64,000 bases of DNA from assembly GCF_007992835.1 (NCBI RefSeq), contig NZ_BKBA01000003.1, forward strand, positions 434,001 to 498,000, read 5' to 3'. Origin of the DNA: Knoellia locipacati (GTDB taxonomy: Bacteria > Actinomycetota > Actinomycetes > Actinomycetales > Dermatophilaceae). The notes under the pieces were generated by a model. That model had not been told where the DNA came from and made no database searches. It saw only the letters and a list, made by a program, of their open reading frames with translations. Made by a program: the position numbers and the translations under genes. Below, piece by piece: positions 33,742-43,159 of the stretch. Every line of letters starts with the position of its first letter. Position 1 is the stretch's first letter.

Positions 33742-34527
33742 ATGTCCGAGCCGTACGACCCGAACCAGCAGCCGCCCGCGCAGCCGCCCGTGCAGCCGCT
33801 GCCGCCGTCGCAGCCCCTGCCGCCCGCGCAGGCGCCGACCGCCGACACGCCCTCCGAGCGGTACCGCCCGGAGCCGCCGTCGTGGCACCGCGAGCCGGGT
33901 CAGCCCCCGCAGCCCGAGCAGCCGCAGCCGTATGCCGGTGGCGCACCCGGTGCGTCCGGCGCACCGGGGTACCAGGCCGCGCCCGGCATGAACCCCTACG
34001 GCGGAGGTCAGGTGTGGCCCGGGTCGAAGGCCTACGTCGAGCAGAACTTCGGCAGGGTCGCGGGCTTCGGGGCGCGGGCGGGCGCACTCATCATCGACAC
34101 GCTCATCACCCTGCTCGGCCTCGTCCCGTTCCTCATCGGGATCGTGCTGCTCATCGCGGCCGTGCCCGACACCGACATCGACGGCTACGCCGTGGAGGGC
34201 ACGGGGAACGGCGGCATGGCCGCCACGGGCGGCATCCTCATGGGCCTCGGCGCGCTGCTCATGATCGGCCTCCAGCTCTGGAACCGCGTCTTCCGGATGG
34301 GTCGCACCGGACAGAGCATCGGCAAGAAGGTCATGGGCCTCAAGCTCGTCGGCGACCAGAGCGGCCAGCCCATCGGCGCGCTCCAGGCGTTCCTGCGCGA
34401 GCTGCTCGGCGGTCTCATCAACCAGGTCTTCTACCTGAGCTACCTCTGGATGCTCTGGGACGACAACAAGCAGACGCTGGCCGACAAGGTCGTGCACTCG
34501 ACCGTCATCGAGGTCCCCAAGTCCTGA
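33742..34527 (+). CDS. RDD-family membrane protein with proline-rich N-terminus
   Basis: A 261-residue protein. Residues 1-100 are Pro/Gln/Gly-rich and disordered (PPSQPLPPAQ, PGQPPQPEQPQP). An RDD domain follows: RAGALIIDTLITLLGLVPF, a second TM (GGILMGLGALLMIGLQL), MGRTGQSIGKKVMGLKLV and a final TM (INQVFYLSYLWMLW), ending in DDNKQTLADKVV. RDD proteins are membrane proteins of unclear, possibly transport, function. GGGGGAAGC precedes the ATG. A perfect 12-bp hairpin ends the transcript. Confidence 0.9.
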   Translation: MSEPYDPNQQPPAQPPVQPLPPSQPLPPAQAPTADTPSERYRPEPPSWHREPGQPPQPEQPQPYAGGAPGASGAPGYQAAPGMNPYGGGQVWPGSKAYVEQNFGRVAGFGARAGALIIDTLITLLGLVPFLIGIVLLIAAVPDTDIDGYAVEGTGNGGMAATGGILMGLGALLMIGLQLWNRVFRMGRTGQSIGKKVMGLKLVGDQSGQPIGALQAFLRELLGGLINQVFYLSYLWMLWDDNKQTLADKVVHSTVIEVPKS

Positions 34528-34546
34528 CCCCGTGCGACTGGTGGCC

Positions 34547-34596
34547 CGAGTGGGACCGTGTCGAGGCTGCGCAGCGGCCTCGGCCGGTCCCACTCG
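34547..34596. terminator. Perfect 12-bp hairpin between convergent RDD and DUF2752 genes
   Basis: CGAGTGGGACCG (34547-34558) pairs exactly with CGGTCCCACTCG (34585-34596); the loop can form an inner CGAGGC/GCCTCG stem. Likely bidirectional. Confidence 0.75.
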
Positions 34597-34611
34597 AGCA
34601 AGAGGTCGGGC

Positions 34612-35067
34612 TCAGCTGGGTGAGAGCCAGGTCCAGCCGGGGACGTTGCGCAGGATCCAGAACGCCATGATCGCCCAGAAGAGGCCGTAGAGCAGCCACG
34701 CCGGCGCCGCGGTCATCCGCTGCTCACCGCGCCACTGGCGACGTGTCCACCGGACGAACCCGAGGACCATGAGCGTGAAGGCAGCCACGGTGAGGGGGTT
34801 GCGCTGCAACGCCTCGAGCACATGGCCCTCACTGAGGGCGTGCGTGGCGCGCAGCGTGCCGCAGCCGGGGCAGAACGTGCCCGTGAGGGCGAGCCACGGG
34901 CACGTCGGGTAGTTGCCGGGCTGGTTGGGGTCCACGAGGTGGGCGACGAGCACGAAGCCGGTCGCGCCGACGGCCGAGACCGCCGGCCACAGCAGGCGGC
35001 GCCCCCGCCCGACCGACGAGTCGGTGAGCGGGAGCGCCGGACGCTGCGTCAAGGACGTCGAGATCAC
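34612..35067 (-). CDS. DUF2752 membrane protein
   Basis: A 151-residue protein with the DUF2752 signature CPWLALTGTFCPGCGTLRAT, HALSEGHVLEALQRNPL, and three to four membrane segments (AVSAVGATGFVLVAHLV; AFTLMVLGFVRW; WLLYGLFWAIMAFWIL). Function unknown; the CPGCG cysteines could bind metal. GTG 35067 overlaps the stop of the CD225-type gene (GTGA). DUF2752 and CD225 genes are often neighbours in actinobacteria. Confidence 0.88.
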   Translation of the reverse strand: MISTSLTQRPALPLTDSSVGRGRRLLWPAVSAVGATGFVLVAHLVDPNQPGNYPTCPWLALTGTFCPGCGTLRATHALSEGHVLEALQRNPLTVAAFTLMVLGFVRWTRRQWRGEQRMTAAPAWLLYGLFWAIMAFWILRNVPGWTWLSPS

Positions 35068-35468
35068 ATACCCGACGAGCTCGAGCTCACCGCGCCGACG
35101 GCGATGAGGACGATGTAGATGATCGTCACGATGATGCCGAGGACGAGCGCGATGGTCGCGAACTTCTTGGCCTTGGCGGCCGCCTCGACGGCGCCGGCCT
35201 GGTCGCCGGAGTTCCACTTGCCGTTGACCTGCGCGGCGAAGACGACGGCGGGGATGCCGATCGGCCAGCAGCAGAGCAGGCCGAGGATCGCGAGGACGAG
35301 GTTGTTGCCGGGCGGCGGACCTGCCGGGGCGCCACCGTAGCCACCGGCGGGCGGCGGCGGAGCACCGTAGGCGCCACCGTCGTAGCCACCACCGCTGGGC
35401 GGGGGCGGAGGCGTCGAGCCACCGTCACCGGGGGGCGGGGGCGGCGGGGTGCTTCCGTAGTCAGACAT
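35064..35468 (-). CDS. CD225/dispanin-family membrane protein
   Basis: A 134-residue protein. Residues 1-60 are Pro/Gly/Tyr-rich (STPPPPPPGDGGSTPPPPPS). The CD225 domain follows: LVLAILGLLCCWPIGIPAVV, AAQVNGKWNSGDQAGAVEAA, then KKFATIALVLGIIVTIIYIV. The first half is a re-entrant helix with adjacent cysteines, and two membrane passages are predicted. CD225 proteins include the interferon-induced IFITMs; bacterial members have unknown roles. Translationally coupled to the DUF2752 gene. ATG 35468 is the first start that gives the usual N-terminus. Confidence 0.88.
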   Translation of the reverse strand: MSDYGSTPPPPPPGDGGSTPPPPPSGGGYDGGAYGAPPPPAGGYGGAPAGPPPGNNLVLAILGLLCCWPIGIPAVVFAAQVNGKWNSGDQAGAVEAAAKAKKFATIALVLGIIVTIIYIVLIAVGAVSSSSSGM

Positions 35469-35625
35469 TCTTGGTCCCTCTCGCTGAGACGACGATTCTC
35501 GAGTGGGGCGTGAACCCCCCTGGTCGGGTTCCCCGACTGCGGGACATCGTGGCACAGGTCACCGCGCCGTCGAGCAAGACGCACGGGGTCATCGAGCGAT
35601 CCGCGCTTTCGTCCTGGCCCGCTGA

Positions 35626-36576
35626 TCAGCGACGACGTCGACGGGCGACCTCGTAGAGCGTGACGCCGGTCGCGATGCCCGCGTTGAGCGACTCGACCGC
35701 CGACGACATCGGCACCGAGACGATCTGGTCGCAGGTCTCGCGAACGAGACGCGACAGACCCTTGCCCTCGGAGCCGACCACGACGACGAGCGGCTCGTCG
35801 GCGAGCTCGAGGTCGGGCAGCTCGACGTCCCCGTCCATGTCGAGGCCGACGACGAAGAAGCCGGCCTTGCGGTAGTCCTCGAGAGCGCGGGTGAGGTTGG
35901 TCGCCTGGGCCACCGGGATGCGGGCGGCCGCACCGGCCGACGTCTTCCACGCCGAGGCCGTCATGCCGACCGAGCGACGGGCGGGGACGACGACGCCGTG
36001 GCCACCGAACGCGGCGACGGAGCGCACGATGGCGCCGAGGTTGCGCGGGTCGGTGATGCCGTCGAGCGCGACGACGAGCGGGATGCCGGGCATCTCGGGG
36101 TCGATGAGGTCGCTCGGGTGGGCGTACTGGTAGGGCGGCACCTGGAGCGCCAGCCCCTGGTGGACCGCACCGTCGGTGAGACGGTCGAGCTCACCACGGG
36201 GGGTCTCGAGGATGGGAATGCTGCGCTCCGTGGCGATCTTGAGCGCCTCGCGCACGCGGTCGTCGCTGTCGATCCGACCGGCGACGTACATCGTCGTCAC
36301 CGGGACATCGGTGCGCAGCGCCTCGAGCACCGAGTTGCGGCCGGCGACGACCTCGCTCGACGCCTTCGCCTTGCGCCCACCGGTCGGGCGACCGCCACCG
36401 GAGCGACGCTCCGAGGCCTTCGCCGTCGCATGGGCCTTGTGGTACGGACGCTCCTCGGCCTTGGGGGTCGGACCCCGACCCTCCAGGCCCTTGCGGCGCT
36501 GACCGCCGGACCCGACGGTGGGTGCCTTCTTGCCACCCTTGCGGATGGCGCCACGTCGCTGGCTGTTGCCTGCCAC
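35626..36576 (-). CDS. rlmB: 23S rRNA (guanosine-2251-2'-O)-methyltransferase (SpoU family)
   Basis: A 316-residue SpoU/TrmH-type methyltransferase. A basic N-terminal tail of about 75 residues, longer than in E. coli, leads to [18 protein letters not shown], then the SPOUT knot with [35 protein letters not shown] and [20 protein letters not shown]. RlmB methylates G2251 of 23S rRNA; exact site specificity is by family. It starts 2 bases after the cysS stop, and this cysS-rlmB order also occurs in mycobacteria. Confidence 0.9.
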   Translation of the reverse strand: MAGNSQRRGAIRKGGKKAPTVGSGGQRRKGLEGRGPTPKAEERPYHKAHATAKASERRSGGGRPTGGRKAKASSEVVAGRNSVLEALRTDVPVTTMYVAGRIDSDDRVREALKIATERSIPILETPRGELDRLTDGAVHQGLALQVPPYQYAHPSDLIDPEMPGIPLVVALDGITDPRNLGAIVRSVAAFGGHGVVVPARRSVGMTASAWKTSAGAAARIPVAQATNLTRALEDYRKAGFFVVGLDMDGDVELPDLELADEPLVVVVGSEGKGLSRLVRETCDQIVSVPMSSAVESLNAGIATGVTLYEVARRRRR

Positions 36577-36578
36577 GA

Positions 36579-38009
36579 CTACTCCCCTCGTCCTCGGGTC
36601 AACGACCAGCGGGCGCCGGTCGCGGTGTCCTCGATCGTGATGCCCGCTGCCTTGAGCTCGTCACGGATGGCGTCCGACGACGCCCAGTCGCGGGCCGAGC
36701 GCGCCGCGGTGCGGGCGGTGAGCCGCTCACGCACGAGCACCTCGAGGGCGGCGAACGCGTCGCTGGAGGAGCTGTCGTCGCTCGACCAGGCCGGGTCCAG
36801 CGGGTTGACCCCGAGGATGTCGGTCATCGCGACGACGAGCCCGGCGAGCTCACGGGCCTCGTCGCTCTCGCCCTCGTCCAGCGCGGTGTTGCCCCGCGTC
36901 ACGGCCTCGTGGACGGCCGCGAGCGCACCGGAGACGCCCAGGTCGTCGTCCATGGCCTCGACGAACTCGTCGGGCAGCGTCTCGTCGCCGGTCGGCAGGG
37001 CCGATCCGGCGCCGAGCGCACGGCGCAGGAAGCCCTCGATGCGGTCGACCGCGGCCTCGGCCTCGGCGAGCGAGCCCTCGTGGAACTCGATCATCGAGCG
37101 GTAGTGGGCGGCGGTGAGGTAGTAGCGGACCGCGAGCGGGCGGGCCTTCTTGGTGACCTCGTGGATGAGCAGGCTGTTGCCCAGCGACTTGCTCATCTTC
37201 TCGCCGCTGATGGTGACCCAGGCGTTGTGCATCCACATCGAGGTGAACGGCAGGCCCGCCGCGCGCGACTGCGCCTGCTCGTTCTCGTGGTGCGGGAAGC
37301 GCAGGTCGACGCCGCCACCGTGGATGTCGAAGGCGTCGCCGAGGTACTTGCGAGCCATCGCCGAGCACTCGAGGTGCCAGCCCGGTCGGCCACGACCCCA
37401 CGGGGTCGGCCAGCTCGCGGACGCGGGCTCGTCGGCCTTGCTCCCCTTCCACAGGGCGAAGTCGCGCGGGTCGCGCTTGCCGCGCGGGTCGGCGTCCTCG
37501 GCCGCGGCCATGTCGTCGATCTTCTGGTTCGTCACTTCCCCGTATGCCGGCCACGACCGGACGTCGAAGTAGACGTCACCCGAGCCGTCCTCGGCCGGGT
37601 AGGCGTGGCCCCGCTCGACGAGGGTCTGCATGAGCTCGACCATCTCGGGGATGTGGCCCATCGCGCGGGGCTCGTAGGTGGGGGGCAGCACGCCGAGCAG
37701 CCGCAGCGCCTCGGACGTGGCGACCTCGTTGCGGTAGGAGAGCGCGAACCAGTCCTCGCCGGACTCGGCCGACCTGCGCAGGATCTTGTCGTCGAGGTCG
37801 GTGACGTTGCGCACGAGCGTGACGTCGTAGCCGTGCCCACGCACGAGCCAGCGCCGGAGCACGTCGAACGCCACGGCGAAGCGCACGTGCCCGATGTGCG
37901 GAGGGGCCTGGGTCGTGAGCCCACAGATGTAGATCCCGGCCCGGCCTGGCTGCAGCGGGACGAAGTCGCGCAGGGCGCGCGACTGGGAGTCGAACAGTCT
38001 GAGAGTCAC
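36579..38009 (-). CDS. cysS: Cysteinyl-tRNA synthetase
   Basis: A 476-residue class I synthetase. Zinc ligands: Cys in [18 protein letters not shown], Cys in WHLECSAM, and His/Glu in [11 protein letters not shown]. The HIGH motif is PHIGH and KMSKS is [11 protein letters not shown]. The C-terminal DALR-like and anticodon-binding parts are complete. GTG 38009 is chosen because it gives the usual VTLRLFDSQ start; an in-frame start 9 codons earlier would add a non-homologous stretch. The gene is upstream of rlmB and downstream of the formaldehyde cassette, as part of a leftward housekeeping series from carD. Confidence 0.95.
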   Translation of the reverse strand: MTLRLFDSQSRALRDFVPLQPGRAGIYICGLTTQAPPHIGHVRFAVAFDVLRRWLVRGHGYDVTLVRNVTDLDDKILRRSAESGEDWFALSYRNEVATSEALRLLGVLPPTYEPRAMGHIPEMVELMQTLVERGHAYPAEDGSGDVYFDVRSWPAYGEVTNQKIDDMAAAEDADPRGKRDPRDFALWKGSKADEPASASWPTPWGRGRPGWHLECSAMARKYLGDAFDIHGGGVDLRFPHHENEQAQSRAAGLPFTSMWMHNAWVTISGEKMSKSLGNSLLIHEVTKKARPLAVRYYLTAAHYRSMIEFHEGSLAEAEAAVDRIEGFLRRALGAGSALPTGDETLPDEFVEAMDDDLGVSGALAAVHEAVTRGNTALDEGESDEARELAGLVVAMTDILGVNPLDPAWSSDDSSSSDAFAALEVLVRERLTARTAARSARDWASSDAIRDELKAAGITIEDTATGARWSLTRGRGE

Positions 38010-38069
38010 CCGCACAAGGGTACCGGCGGCACGCACGCCTCCGGACCACCCGGCATACGGGTCATCGGC

Positions 38070-38738
38070 TCAGTGGCCGCGGGCGATCCACTCGTCGAGG
38101 TGGGGTGCTTCGTCCCCGATCGTCGTCGCGTCACCGTGCCCGGTGAGGACGACGGTGCCCGGCGGGAGGGTGAGGAGGCGGGTGCGGATCGACTCGATGA
38201 TCGTGTCGAAGCTGCTGAACGAGCGACCGGTCGCTCCCGGCCCACCGTTGAAGAGGGTGTCGCCGGTGAAGACGACGTGGAGGGCGGGGGCGTGGAAGGA
38301 GCAGCTGCCCGGCGAGTGGCCCGGGGTGTGCATGACGCGGAGCGTGACGTCTCCGACGTGGAACTCCTGGCCGTCGGCGAGGGTGGAGTCGGGGGCGCCG
38401 TCCTGGGTGAGCGCCCACACGACCCGGCCGAGCGGGTGGAGGTGGACGTTGGCGCGGGTGCGCTCCTTGAGCTCGTTGGCCACGTTGACGTGGTCGTTGT
38501 GCCCGTGGGTGAGCAGGATGGCGCGGACCTTGCGACCGGCGACGGCCGCGAGGATCGCGTCGGCGTCGTGGGCGGCGTCGACGACGACGCACTCGCGCTC
38601 GTCACCGACGACCCAGACGTTGTTGTCGACCTCCCACGACCCACCGTCGAGCTCGAACGTCCCCGAGGTGACGACCCGGTCGACGCGAACCCCGCCGTGC
38701 GAGGGCGCGATGGTCGACGCGTCCGCCGGCCGCGGCAT
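38070..38738 (-). CDS. Metallo-beta-lactamase-fold hydrolase beside the mycothiol dehydrogenase
   Basis: A 222-residue MBL-fold enzyme with metal-binding THGHNDHVNVANELK, HTPGHSPGSCS, TGDTLFNGGPG and TGHGDATTIGDE. It resembles glyoxalase II. Its ATG shares one base with the stop of the S-(hydroxymethyl)mycothiol dehydrogenase gene (TGATG), and the same pair occurs in M. tuberculosis (Rv2259/Rv2260). It therefore probably hydrolyses S-formylmycothiol to formate and mycothiol. That reaction is inferred from the pairing. Confidence 0.85.
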   Translation of the reverse strand: MPRPADASTIAPSHGGVRVDRVVTSGTFELDGGSWEVDNNVWVVGDERECVVVDAAHDADAILAAVAGRKVRAILLTHGHNDHVNVANELKERTRANVHLHPLGRVVWALTQDGAPDSTLADGQEFHVGDVTLRVMHTPGHSPGSCSFHAPALHVVFTGDTLFNGGPGATGRSFSSFDTIIESIRTRLLTLPPGTVVLTGHGDATTIGDEAPHLDEWIARGH

Positions 38739-39823
38739 CACAGGACCACCACCGAGCGCAGGACCTCTCCGCGTTCCATCTTGTCGAACGCGGACTCCAC
38801 CTCGTCGAGGGCGATCCGCTCGGACACGAACGCGTCGAGGTCGAAGCGGCCCTGGCGGTAGAGGTCGACGAGCATCGGGAAGTCGCGGCTGGGCAGGCAG
38901 TCGCCGTACCAGCTCGACTTGAGGGCGCCGCCGCGGCCGAAGATCTCGATCATCGGCAGGGTGACCTGCTTGTCGGGGGTCGGGACACCGACGAGCACGA
39001 CCGTCCCGGCGAGGTCTCGCGCGTAGAACGCCTGCTCGTAGGTCTCGGGGCGGCCGACGGCCTCGACGACCACGTCGGCGCCGAAGCCGCCGGTGAGCTC
39101 GCGGACGCGCTCGACGACGTCCTCGTCCTTGCCGTTGACGGTGTGGGTGGCGCCGAAGGTGCGGGCGGTCTCGAGCTTGGCGTCGTCGACGTCGACCGCG
39201 ATGATCGTCGTCGCTCCGACGGTGCGGGCACCGGCGATGGCCGCGTTGCCGACACCGCCGCACCCGATGACGGCGACGGAGTCACCACGCTGGACGCCAC
39301 CGGTGTTGACGGCCGCGCCGAAGCCGGCCATGACACCGCAGCCCAGGAGCCCGACCGCGGCAGCGTCGGCCTCGGGGTCGACCTTGGTGCACTGCCCGGC
39401 GGCGACGAGGGTCTTCTCGATGAAGGCGCCGATGCCCAGGGCGGGCGACAGCTCGGTGCCGTCGGTGAGGGTCATCCGCTGGGTGGCGTTGGCGGTGTTG
39501 AAGCAGTACCAGGGCTTGCCCTTGAGGCAGGCGCGGCACTGTCCGCACACGGCCCGCCAGTTGAGGACGACGAAGTCGCCGGGAGCCACCTCGGTGACAC
39601 CCTCGCCGACGGCCTCGACGACCCCCGCTGCCTCGTGGCCGAGCAGGAACGGGAACTCGTCGTTGATGCCGCCCTCGCGGTAGTGCAGGTCGGTGTGGCA
39701 CACCCCGCACGAGGCGATCCTGACCACCGCCTCACCCGGGCCGGGGTCTGGCACGACGATGTCGACGACCTCGACGTCGGCGCCCTTGGACAGGGCGACG
39801 ACTCCCCTCACGGTCTGTGGCAC
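38738..39823 (-). CDS. mscR: S-(hydroxymethyl)mycothiol dehydrogenase (formaldehyde detoxification)
   Basis: A 361-residue zinc-dependent class III alcohol dehydrogenase. Catalytic zinc ligands are in CGVCHTD and LLGHEAAG, structural zinc cysteines in [15 protein letters not shown], and the NAD site in [14 protein letters not shown]. The full-length match to mycobacterial MscR/AdhE2 is strong from memory. It oxidises the formaldehyde-mycothiol adduct with NAD+. The cofactor's synthesis genes mshA and mshD are in the same window. It is coupled to the downstream metallo-hydrolase. Confidence 0.93.
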   Translation of the reverse strand: MPQTVRGVVALSKGADVEVVDIVVPDPGPGEAVVRIASCGVCHTDLHYREGGINDEFPFLLGHEAAGVVEAVGEGVTEVAPGDFVVLNWRAVCGQCRACLKGKPWYCFNTANATQRMTLTDGTELSPALGIGAFIEKTLVAAGQCTKVDPEADAAAVGLLGCGVMAGFGAAVNTGGVQRGDSVAVIGCGGVGNAAIAGARTVGATTIIAVDVDDAKLETARTFGATHTVNGKDEDVVERVRELTGGFGADVVVEAVGRPETYEQAFYARDLAGTVVLVGVPTPDKQVTLPMIEIFGRGGALKSSWYGDCLPSRDFPMLVDLYRQGRFDLDAFVSERIALDEVESAFDKMERGEVLRSVVVL

Positions 39824-39904
39824 TGAGCCCTCCCATGCGTCGATCCGCGTGTGCCGGCCGGCACACGTCGCGGTGGACTGCCTGTGACGTTACCCCGAGT
39901 CTGC

Positions 39905-40402
39905 TCAGCCCGCGATGACGGGTGCGAGCAGGGCCGATGCGATGGCGGCCACGCCCTCGCCCCGACCGGTGAGACCCAGCCCGTCGGTCGTCGTGCCGCT
40001 CACCGACACCGGCGCCCCGCACGCCTGCGACAGCACCTGCTGCGCCTCGGCCCGGCGCGAGCCGATCTTGGGCCGGTTGCCGATGACCTGCACCGCGATG
40101 TTGCCGATCTCGAACCCGGCCTCGCGCACGAGCCGGGCGGCCTCCGCGAGGAGGGTCGTGCCCGAAGCGCCGGCCAGCTCGGGCCGGTCGGTGCCGAAGT
40201 GCTCGCCCAGGTCACCGATGCCGGCGGCCGAGAACAGGGCGTCGCAGGCCGCGTGGGCCGCGACGTCGGCGTCGGAGTGCCCGTCGAGCCCGCGCTCCCC
40301 CGGCCAGTGCAGCCCGGCGACCCACAGCTCACGCTCGGAGCCCTCGGGTGCCAGCGCGTGGACGTCGACGCCGACCCCGGTGCGGGGCAGGTCGGAGGTC
40401 AC
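39905..40402 (-). CDS. ispF: 2-C-methyl-D-erythritol 2,4-cyclodiphosphate synthase
   Basis: A 165-residue enzyme of the non-mevalonate isoprenoid pathway, forming the cyclodiphosphate from CDP-ME2P. Metal ligands are in GVGVDVHAL (Asp, His) and the following [11 protein letters not shown] (His). IGNRPKIG and [16 protein letters not shown] complete the signature. The GTG start overlaps the SDR stop by four bases (GTGA). With ispD two genes upstream it encodes two steps of the pathway; in mycobacteria ispD and ispF are directly adjacent. Confidence 0.95.
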   Translation of the reverse strand: MTSDLPRTGVGVDVHALAPEGSERELWVAGLHWPGERGLDGHSDADVAAHAACDALFSAAGIGDLGEHFGTDRPELAGASGTTLLAEAARLVREAGFEIGNIAVQVIGNRPKIGSRRAEAQQVLSQACGAPVSVSGTTTDGLGLTGRGEGVAAIASALLAPVIAG

Positions 40403-41169
40403 GCCCCGTCCTTCCAGTCGATCGGGCCGCGGTGGAGCAGGTGCGGCGCCGCCTGGGCGACCGGCTTGACGACGAGCGTGTCGATGTTGACGTGCTGGGG
40501 CATCCCGACCGCGAACGCCACGCAGGCGGCCACGTCGTCGGCCACGAGGGGGCGGTCGACACCCTCGTAGACCTTGTCGGCGGCGGCCCGGTCGCCGTGG
40601 AGGCGGGTCAGCGAGAACTCCTCGGTGCGGACCATGCCCGGGCGGACGTCGATGACGCGGACGTGCTCACCGTTGAGCTCGAGGCGCAGCGTCTCGGAAA
40701 CCACCGACTCGCCGTGCTTGGCCGCGGTGTAGCCGCCGCCGCCGGCATAGACCCGCTCGCCGGCGATCGAGCTGACGTTGACGATCGTCGCGTGGGGCGA
40801 GCGGCGCAGCAGCGGGAGGGCCGCCTGGGTCACGCGGACGGTGCCGAGCACGTTGGTGGCGTACATCGCCTCCCACTCGGCGAGGTCGCCGCTCTCAACG
40901 GGGCTCAGCCCGATGGCGCCGCCGGCGTTGTTGACGAGGACGTCGAGGCGGTCGAGGCCACCCACGCCCGCAGCCACGGCGTCGGCGTCGGTGACGTCGA
41001 GCTCGAGCGCCGTGACGGACCCCCCGAGCTCGGCGACGACGGCGTCGAGCCGGTCGCGGCGACGGCCCGCGACGACGACGGCATACCCGTCCTGGACGAG
41101 GCGGCGGGCGACGGCGGCACCGATCCCGGTGCCACCTCCGGTGACGAGGGCGACAGGTGGCTGGCTCAC
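40399..41169 (-). CDS. Short-chain dehydrogenase/reductase, inserted between ispD and ispF
   Basis: A 256-residue classical SDR: NAD(P)-binding [20 protein letters not shown], catalytic Ser in [11 protein letters not shown] and YTAAK with the catalytic Tyr and Lys. After the Rossmann core it has [11 protein letters not shown]. It resembles the NADP-dependent YdfG/3-hydroxy acid dehydrogenase group. GTG 41169 overlaps the ispD stop and its own stop overlaps the ispF start, so it is fully embedded in the isoprenoid operon. Any role in that pathway is unproven. Confidence 0.9.
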   Translation of the reverse strand: MSQPPVALVTGGGTGIGAAVARRLVQDGYAVVVAGRRRDRLDAVVAELGGSVTALELDVTDADAVAAGVGGLDRLDVLVNNAGGAIGLSPVESGDLAEWEAMYATNVLGTVRVTQAALPLLRRSPHATIVNVSSIAGERVYAGGGGYTAAKHGESVVSETLRLELNGEHVRVIDVRPGMVRTEEFSLTRLHGDRAAADKVYEGVDRPLVADDVAACVAFAVGMPQHVNIDTLVVKPVAQAAPHLLHRGPIDWKDGA

Positions 41170-41852
41170 GGGCCGAGAATACGACCGGCGCGCTCGAGGT
41201 CGGCGGCGGTGGTCACCTTGAACGCGAGCTCGTCGCCCTCGATGACGAGCACCCGCCCGCCGAGCCGCTCGACGAGGGCGGCGTCGTCGGTGGCCTCGAC
41301 GCCCGAGGCGTGCGCGTCGACGAGCATCGAGCGGCGGAAGGCCTGGGGGGTCTGGACGGCGCGCAGGCTCGAGCGCTCGGGCGTCGCGACGACGACCCCG
41401 TCGGCGTCGACCTGCTTGACCGTGTCGGTCACGGGCAGCCCGGGCACGACGGCGTCGGCGCCGGCGCGCACGGCGGCGACGAGCCGGTCGAAGAGCGAGG
41501 CCGGGGCCAGGCACCGCGCCGCGTCATGCACGAGCACGACGTCGACGTCGTCGCGCAGGGCCGCGAGACCGGCCGCCACGGAGTGCGTGCGCTCCGCGCC
41601 ACCGGCGACGACCGTGACGTCGCCGGCTCGCGGGTGCGCGGACACGAGCGCGCCCGCCTCCCGGAGGTGGGAGGCGGGCGCGACGATGACGATCTGGGTG
41701 GTGTCGGCAGCCTCGAACGCGCGGCGGACCGCATGCTCGAGAAGCGTGGTGCCCGCGACGCGGACGAACGCCTTGGGCTGTGATGCCCTCAGCCTCGTGC
41801 CCTGACCTGCGGCGACGAGGACGACACCGACGGAGCTCGATGCTCCGCTCAG
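41166..41852 (-). CDS. ispD: 2-C-methyl-D-erythritol 4-phosphate cytidylyltransferase, probable CTG start
   Basis: A 228-residue enzyme that makes CDP-ME from MEP and CTP. Motifs: [12 protein letters not shown] (CTP-binding loop), [27 protein letters not shown] and ATDDAALVE. All conserved N-terminal motifs lie upstream of the first in-frame GTG (41645), so the true start must be earlier. Between the motifs and carD there is no in-frame ATG, GTG or TTG. A CTG at 41852-41850 overlaps the carD stop as CTGA, in the same manner as the GTGA overlaps used along this operon, with GAGG about 10 bases upstream. I take CTG as the start. Confidence 0.88.
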   Translation of the reverse strand: MSGASSSVGVVLVAAGQGTRLRASQPKAFVRVAGTTLLEHAVRRAFEAADTTQIVIVAPASHLREAGALVSAHPRAGDVTVVAGGAERTHSVAAGLAALRDDVDVVLVHDAARCLAPASLFDRLVAAVRAGADAVVPGLPVTDTVKQVDADGVVVATPERSSLRAVQTPQAFRRSMLVDAHASGVEATDDAALVERLGGRVLVIEGDELAFKVTTAADLERAGRILGP

Positions 41853-42331
41853 GACGCGAGGACCTCGTCGAGGATGGACTCGGCCTTGTCCTCGTCGGTC
41901 TTCTCGGCGAGCGCGAGCTCGGACACGAGGATCTGACGGGCCTTGGAGAGCATGCGCTTCTCGCCGGCGGACAGACCGCGGTCCTTGTCGCGGCGCCAGA
42001 GGTCGCGCACGACCTCGGCCACCTTGATGACGTCGCCCGACGCGAGCTTCTCGAGGTTGGCCTTGAAGCGGCGCGACCAGTTGGTCGGCTCCTCGGCGAA
42101 CGGGGCGCGGAGGACCTCGAACACCTTCTCGAGGCCTGCCTTGTCGACGACGTCACGCACGCCGACGAGGTCGCAGTTCTCTGCGGGCACCTCGATGACG
42201 AGGTCTCCCTGGGCAACCTTGAGCTTGAGGTAGAGCTTCTCGACGCCCTTGATGGTGCGCTTGTTGATCTCTTCGATGCGCGCAGCCCCGTGGTGGGGGT
42301 ACACGACCGTTTCTCCGACCTTGAAAACCAT
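41849..42331 (-). CDS. carD: CarD-type RNA polymerase-binding regulator
   Basis: A 160-residue CarD protein: the N-terminal RNAP-interaction domain ([17 protein letters not shown]) and the C-terminal helical DNA-binding domain ([36 protein letters not shown]) with the Trp that wedges open promoter DNA. CarD stabilises open complexes and affects rRNA transcription. It leads the operon carD-ispD-SDR-ispF; the carD-ispD-ispF-cysS order is that of mycobacteria. GAAAGGGGC precedes the ATG. On the minus strand a TTAAACT -10-like element lies about 30 bases upstream. Confidence 0.95.
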   Translation of the reverse strand: MVFKVGETVVYPHHGAARIEEINKRTIKGVEKLYLKLKVAQGDLVIEVPAENCDLVGVRDVVDKAGLEKVFEVLRAPFAEEPTNWSRRFKANLEKLASGDVIKVAEVVRDLWRRDKDRGLSAGEKRMLSKARQILVSELALAEKTDEDKAESILDEVLAS

Positions 42332-42564
42332 ATGCTGTTTGCCCCTTTCGCGACCCCCAGTTTAACACGCCCGGACCGACACACGGAATCGGGCGGGACG
42401 GCATACGTGCAGGTCAGAGGCCTGAAATGCGCTGAGCCGCAGCGAGATTGGGGATTGACACGACGCGGTTTCCATGCACTCGGCGGCTCGTCCGGGCCAC
42501 CCCGACCGGGCCGCTGCGCCCACCGCGCGCACCCTGACGGCGCGTGCTCGCTAGGCTGTCTTCC

Positions 42565-43086
42565 GTGACGACCGCTGCCCAGACGACTCCCCGCCACCGC
42601 CTCCGTGCCGTCCTCGGTGCCGCCGTGCTCGGCACGACGCTCCTCGGCGGGTGCGCGGTGTTCAACCCCCAGCAGACCGACTACGCCTACCAGGCCGCCG
42701 ACGGCGTCAACGTGACGTTCGGCGACCTCGACGTGCGCGGCCTCGCCGTCATCGCCGACACCAAGGGCGCGCCCGGCGTGCTCATCGGCCAGCTCGTCAA
42801 CACGAGCGACGACGACCTCGACGTCTCGCTCGCGAGCGAGGGCAGCCAGCCGACGCAGGTGACCGTGCCGCGCCACGGCTCGCTCTCGCTCGGTGAGGAC
42901 GGCGAGTCCGTCACCCTCTCGTCCGTCTCCGCGGCCCCCGGCGACGTGCTCAACGTCCAGGTCTCGACGGCCGCGACCGGCCAGAACATCGCCACGGTGC
43001 CCGTCCTGCCCGCTCTGGGCTACTACAAGGACATGACGCCGGCCCCCGCGGCCAGCCCGTCGGCGAGCGCCTCCGCCAGCGGCTGA
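42565..43086 (+). CDS. Putative lipoprotein of unknown function
   Basis: A 173-residue secreted protein. Signal peptide with lipobox (LGTTLLGGCAVF), a beta-rich domain (VRGLAVIADTKGAPGVLIGQ; VPRHGSLSLGEDG), and an Ala/Ser/Pro-rich tail (PAASPSASASASG). Small lipoproteins of this kind are common near carD or phoU in Micrococcales, as I remember, but no function is assigned. GTG 42565 is chosen because TAGGCT (42552-42557) lies 7 bases upstream and the signal peptide then has normal length; GTG 42544 lies 5' of that promoter element. Confidence 0.8.
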   Translation: MTTAAQTTPRHRLRAVLGAAVLGTTLLGGCAVFNPQQTDYAYQAADGVNVTFGDLDVRGLAVIADTKGAPGVLIGQLVNTSDDDLDVSLASEGSQPTQVTVPRHGSLSLGEDGESVTLSSVSAAPGDVLNVQVSTAATGQNIATVPVLPALGYYKDMTPAPAASPSASASASG

Positions 43087-43106
43087 CCGCTCCCCTTCCG
43101 TATGCC

Positions 43107-43143
43107 GTGGGCTCACCGAGCGCGTCAGCGCCGGTGGGCCCAC
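43107..43143. terminator. 11-bp hairpin between convergent lipoprotein and regX3 genes
   Basis: GTGGGCTCACC (43107-43117) pairs with GGTGGGCCCAC (43133-43143) with one mismatch; the loop has an inner GCGC pair. An octamer copy (43100) lies just before it. Confidence 0.6.
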
Positions 43144-43159
43144 GTGCGTGCCCGGGGTG

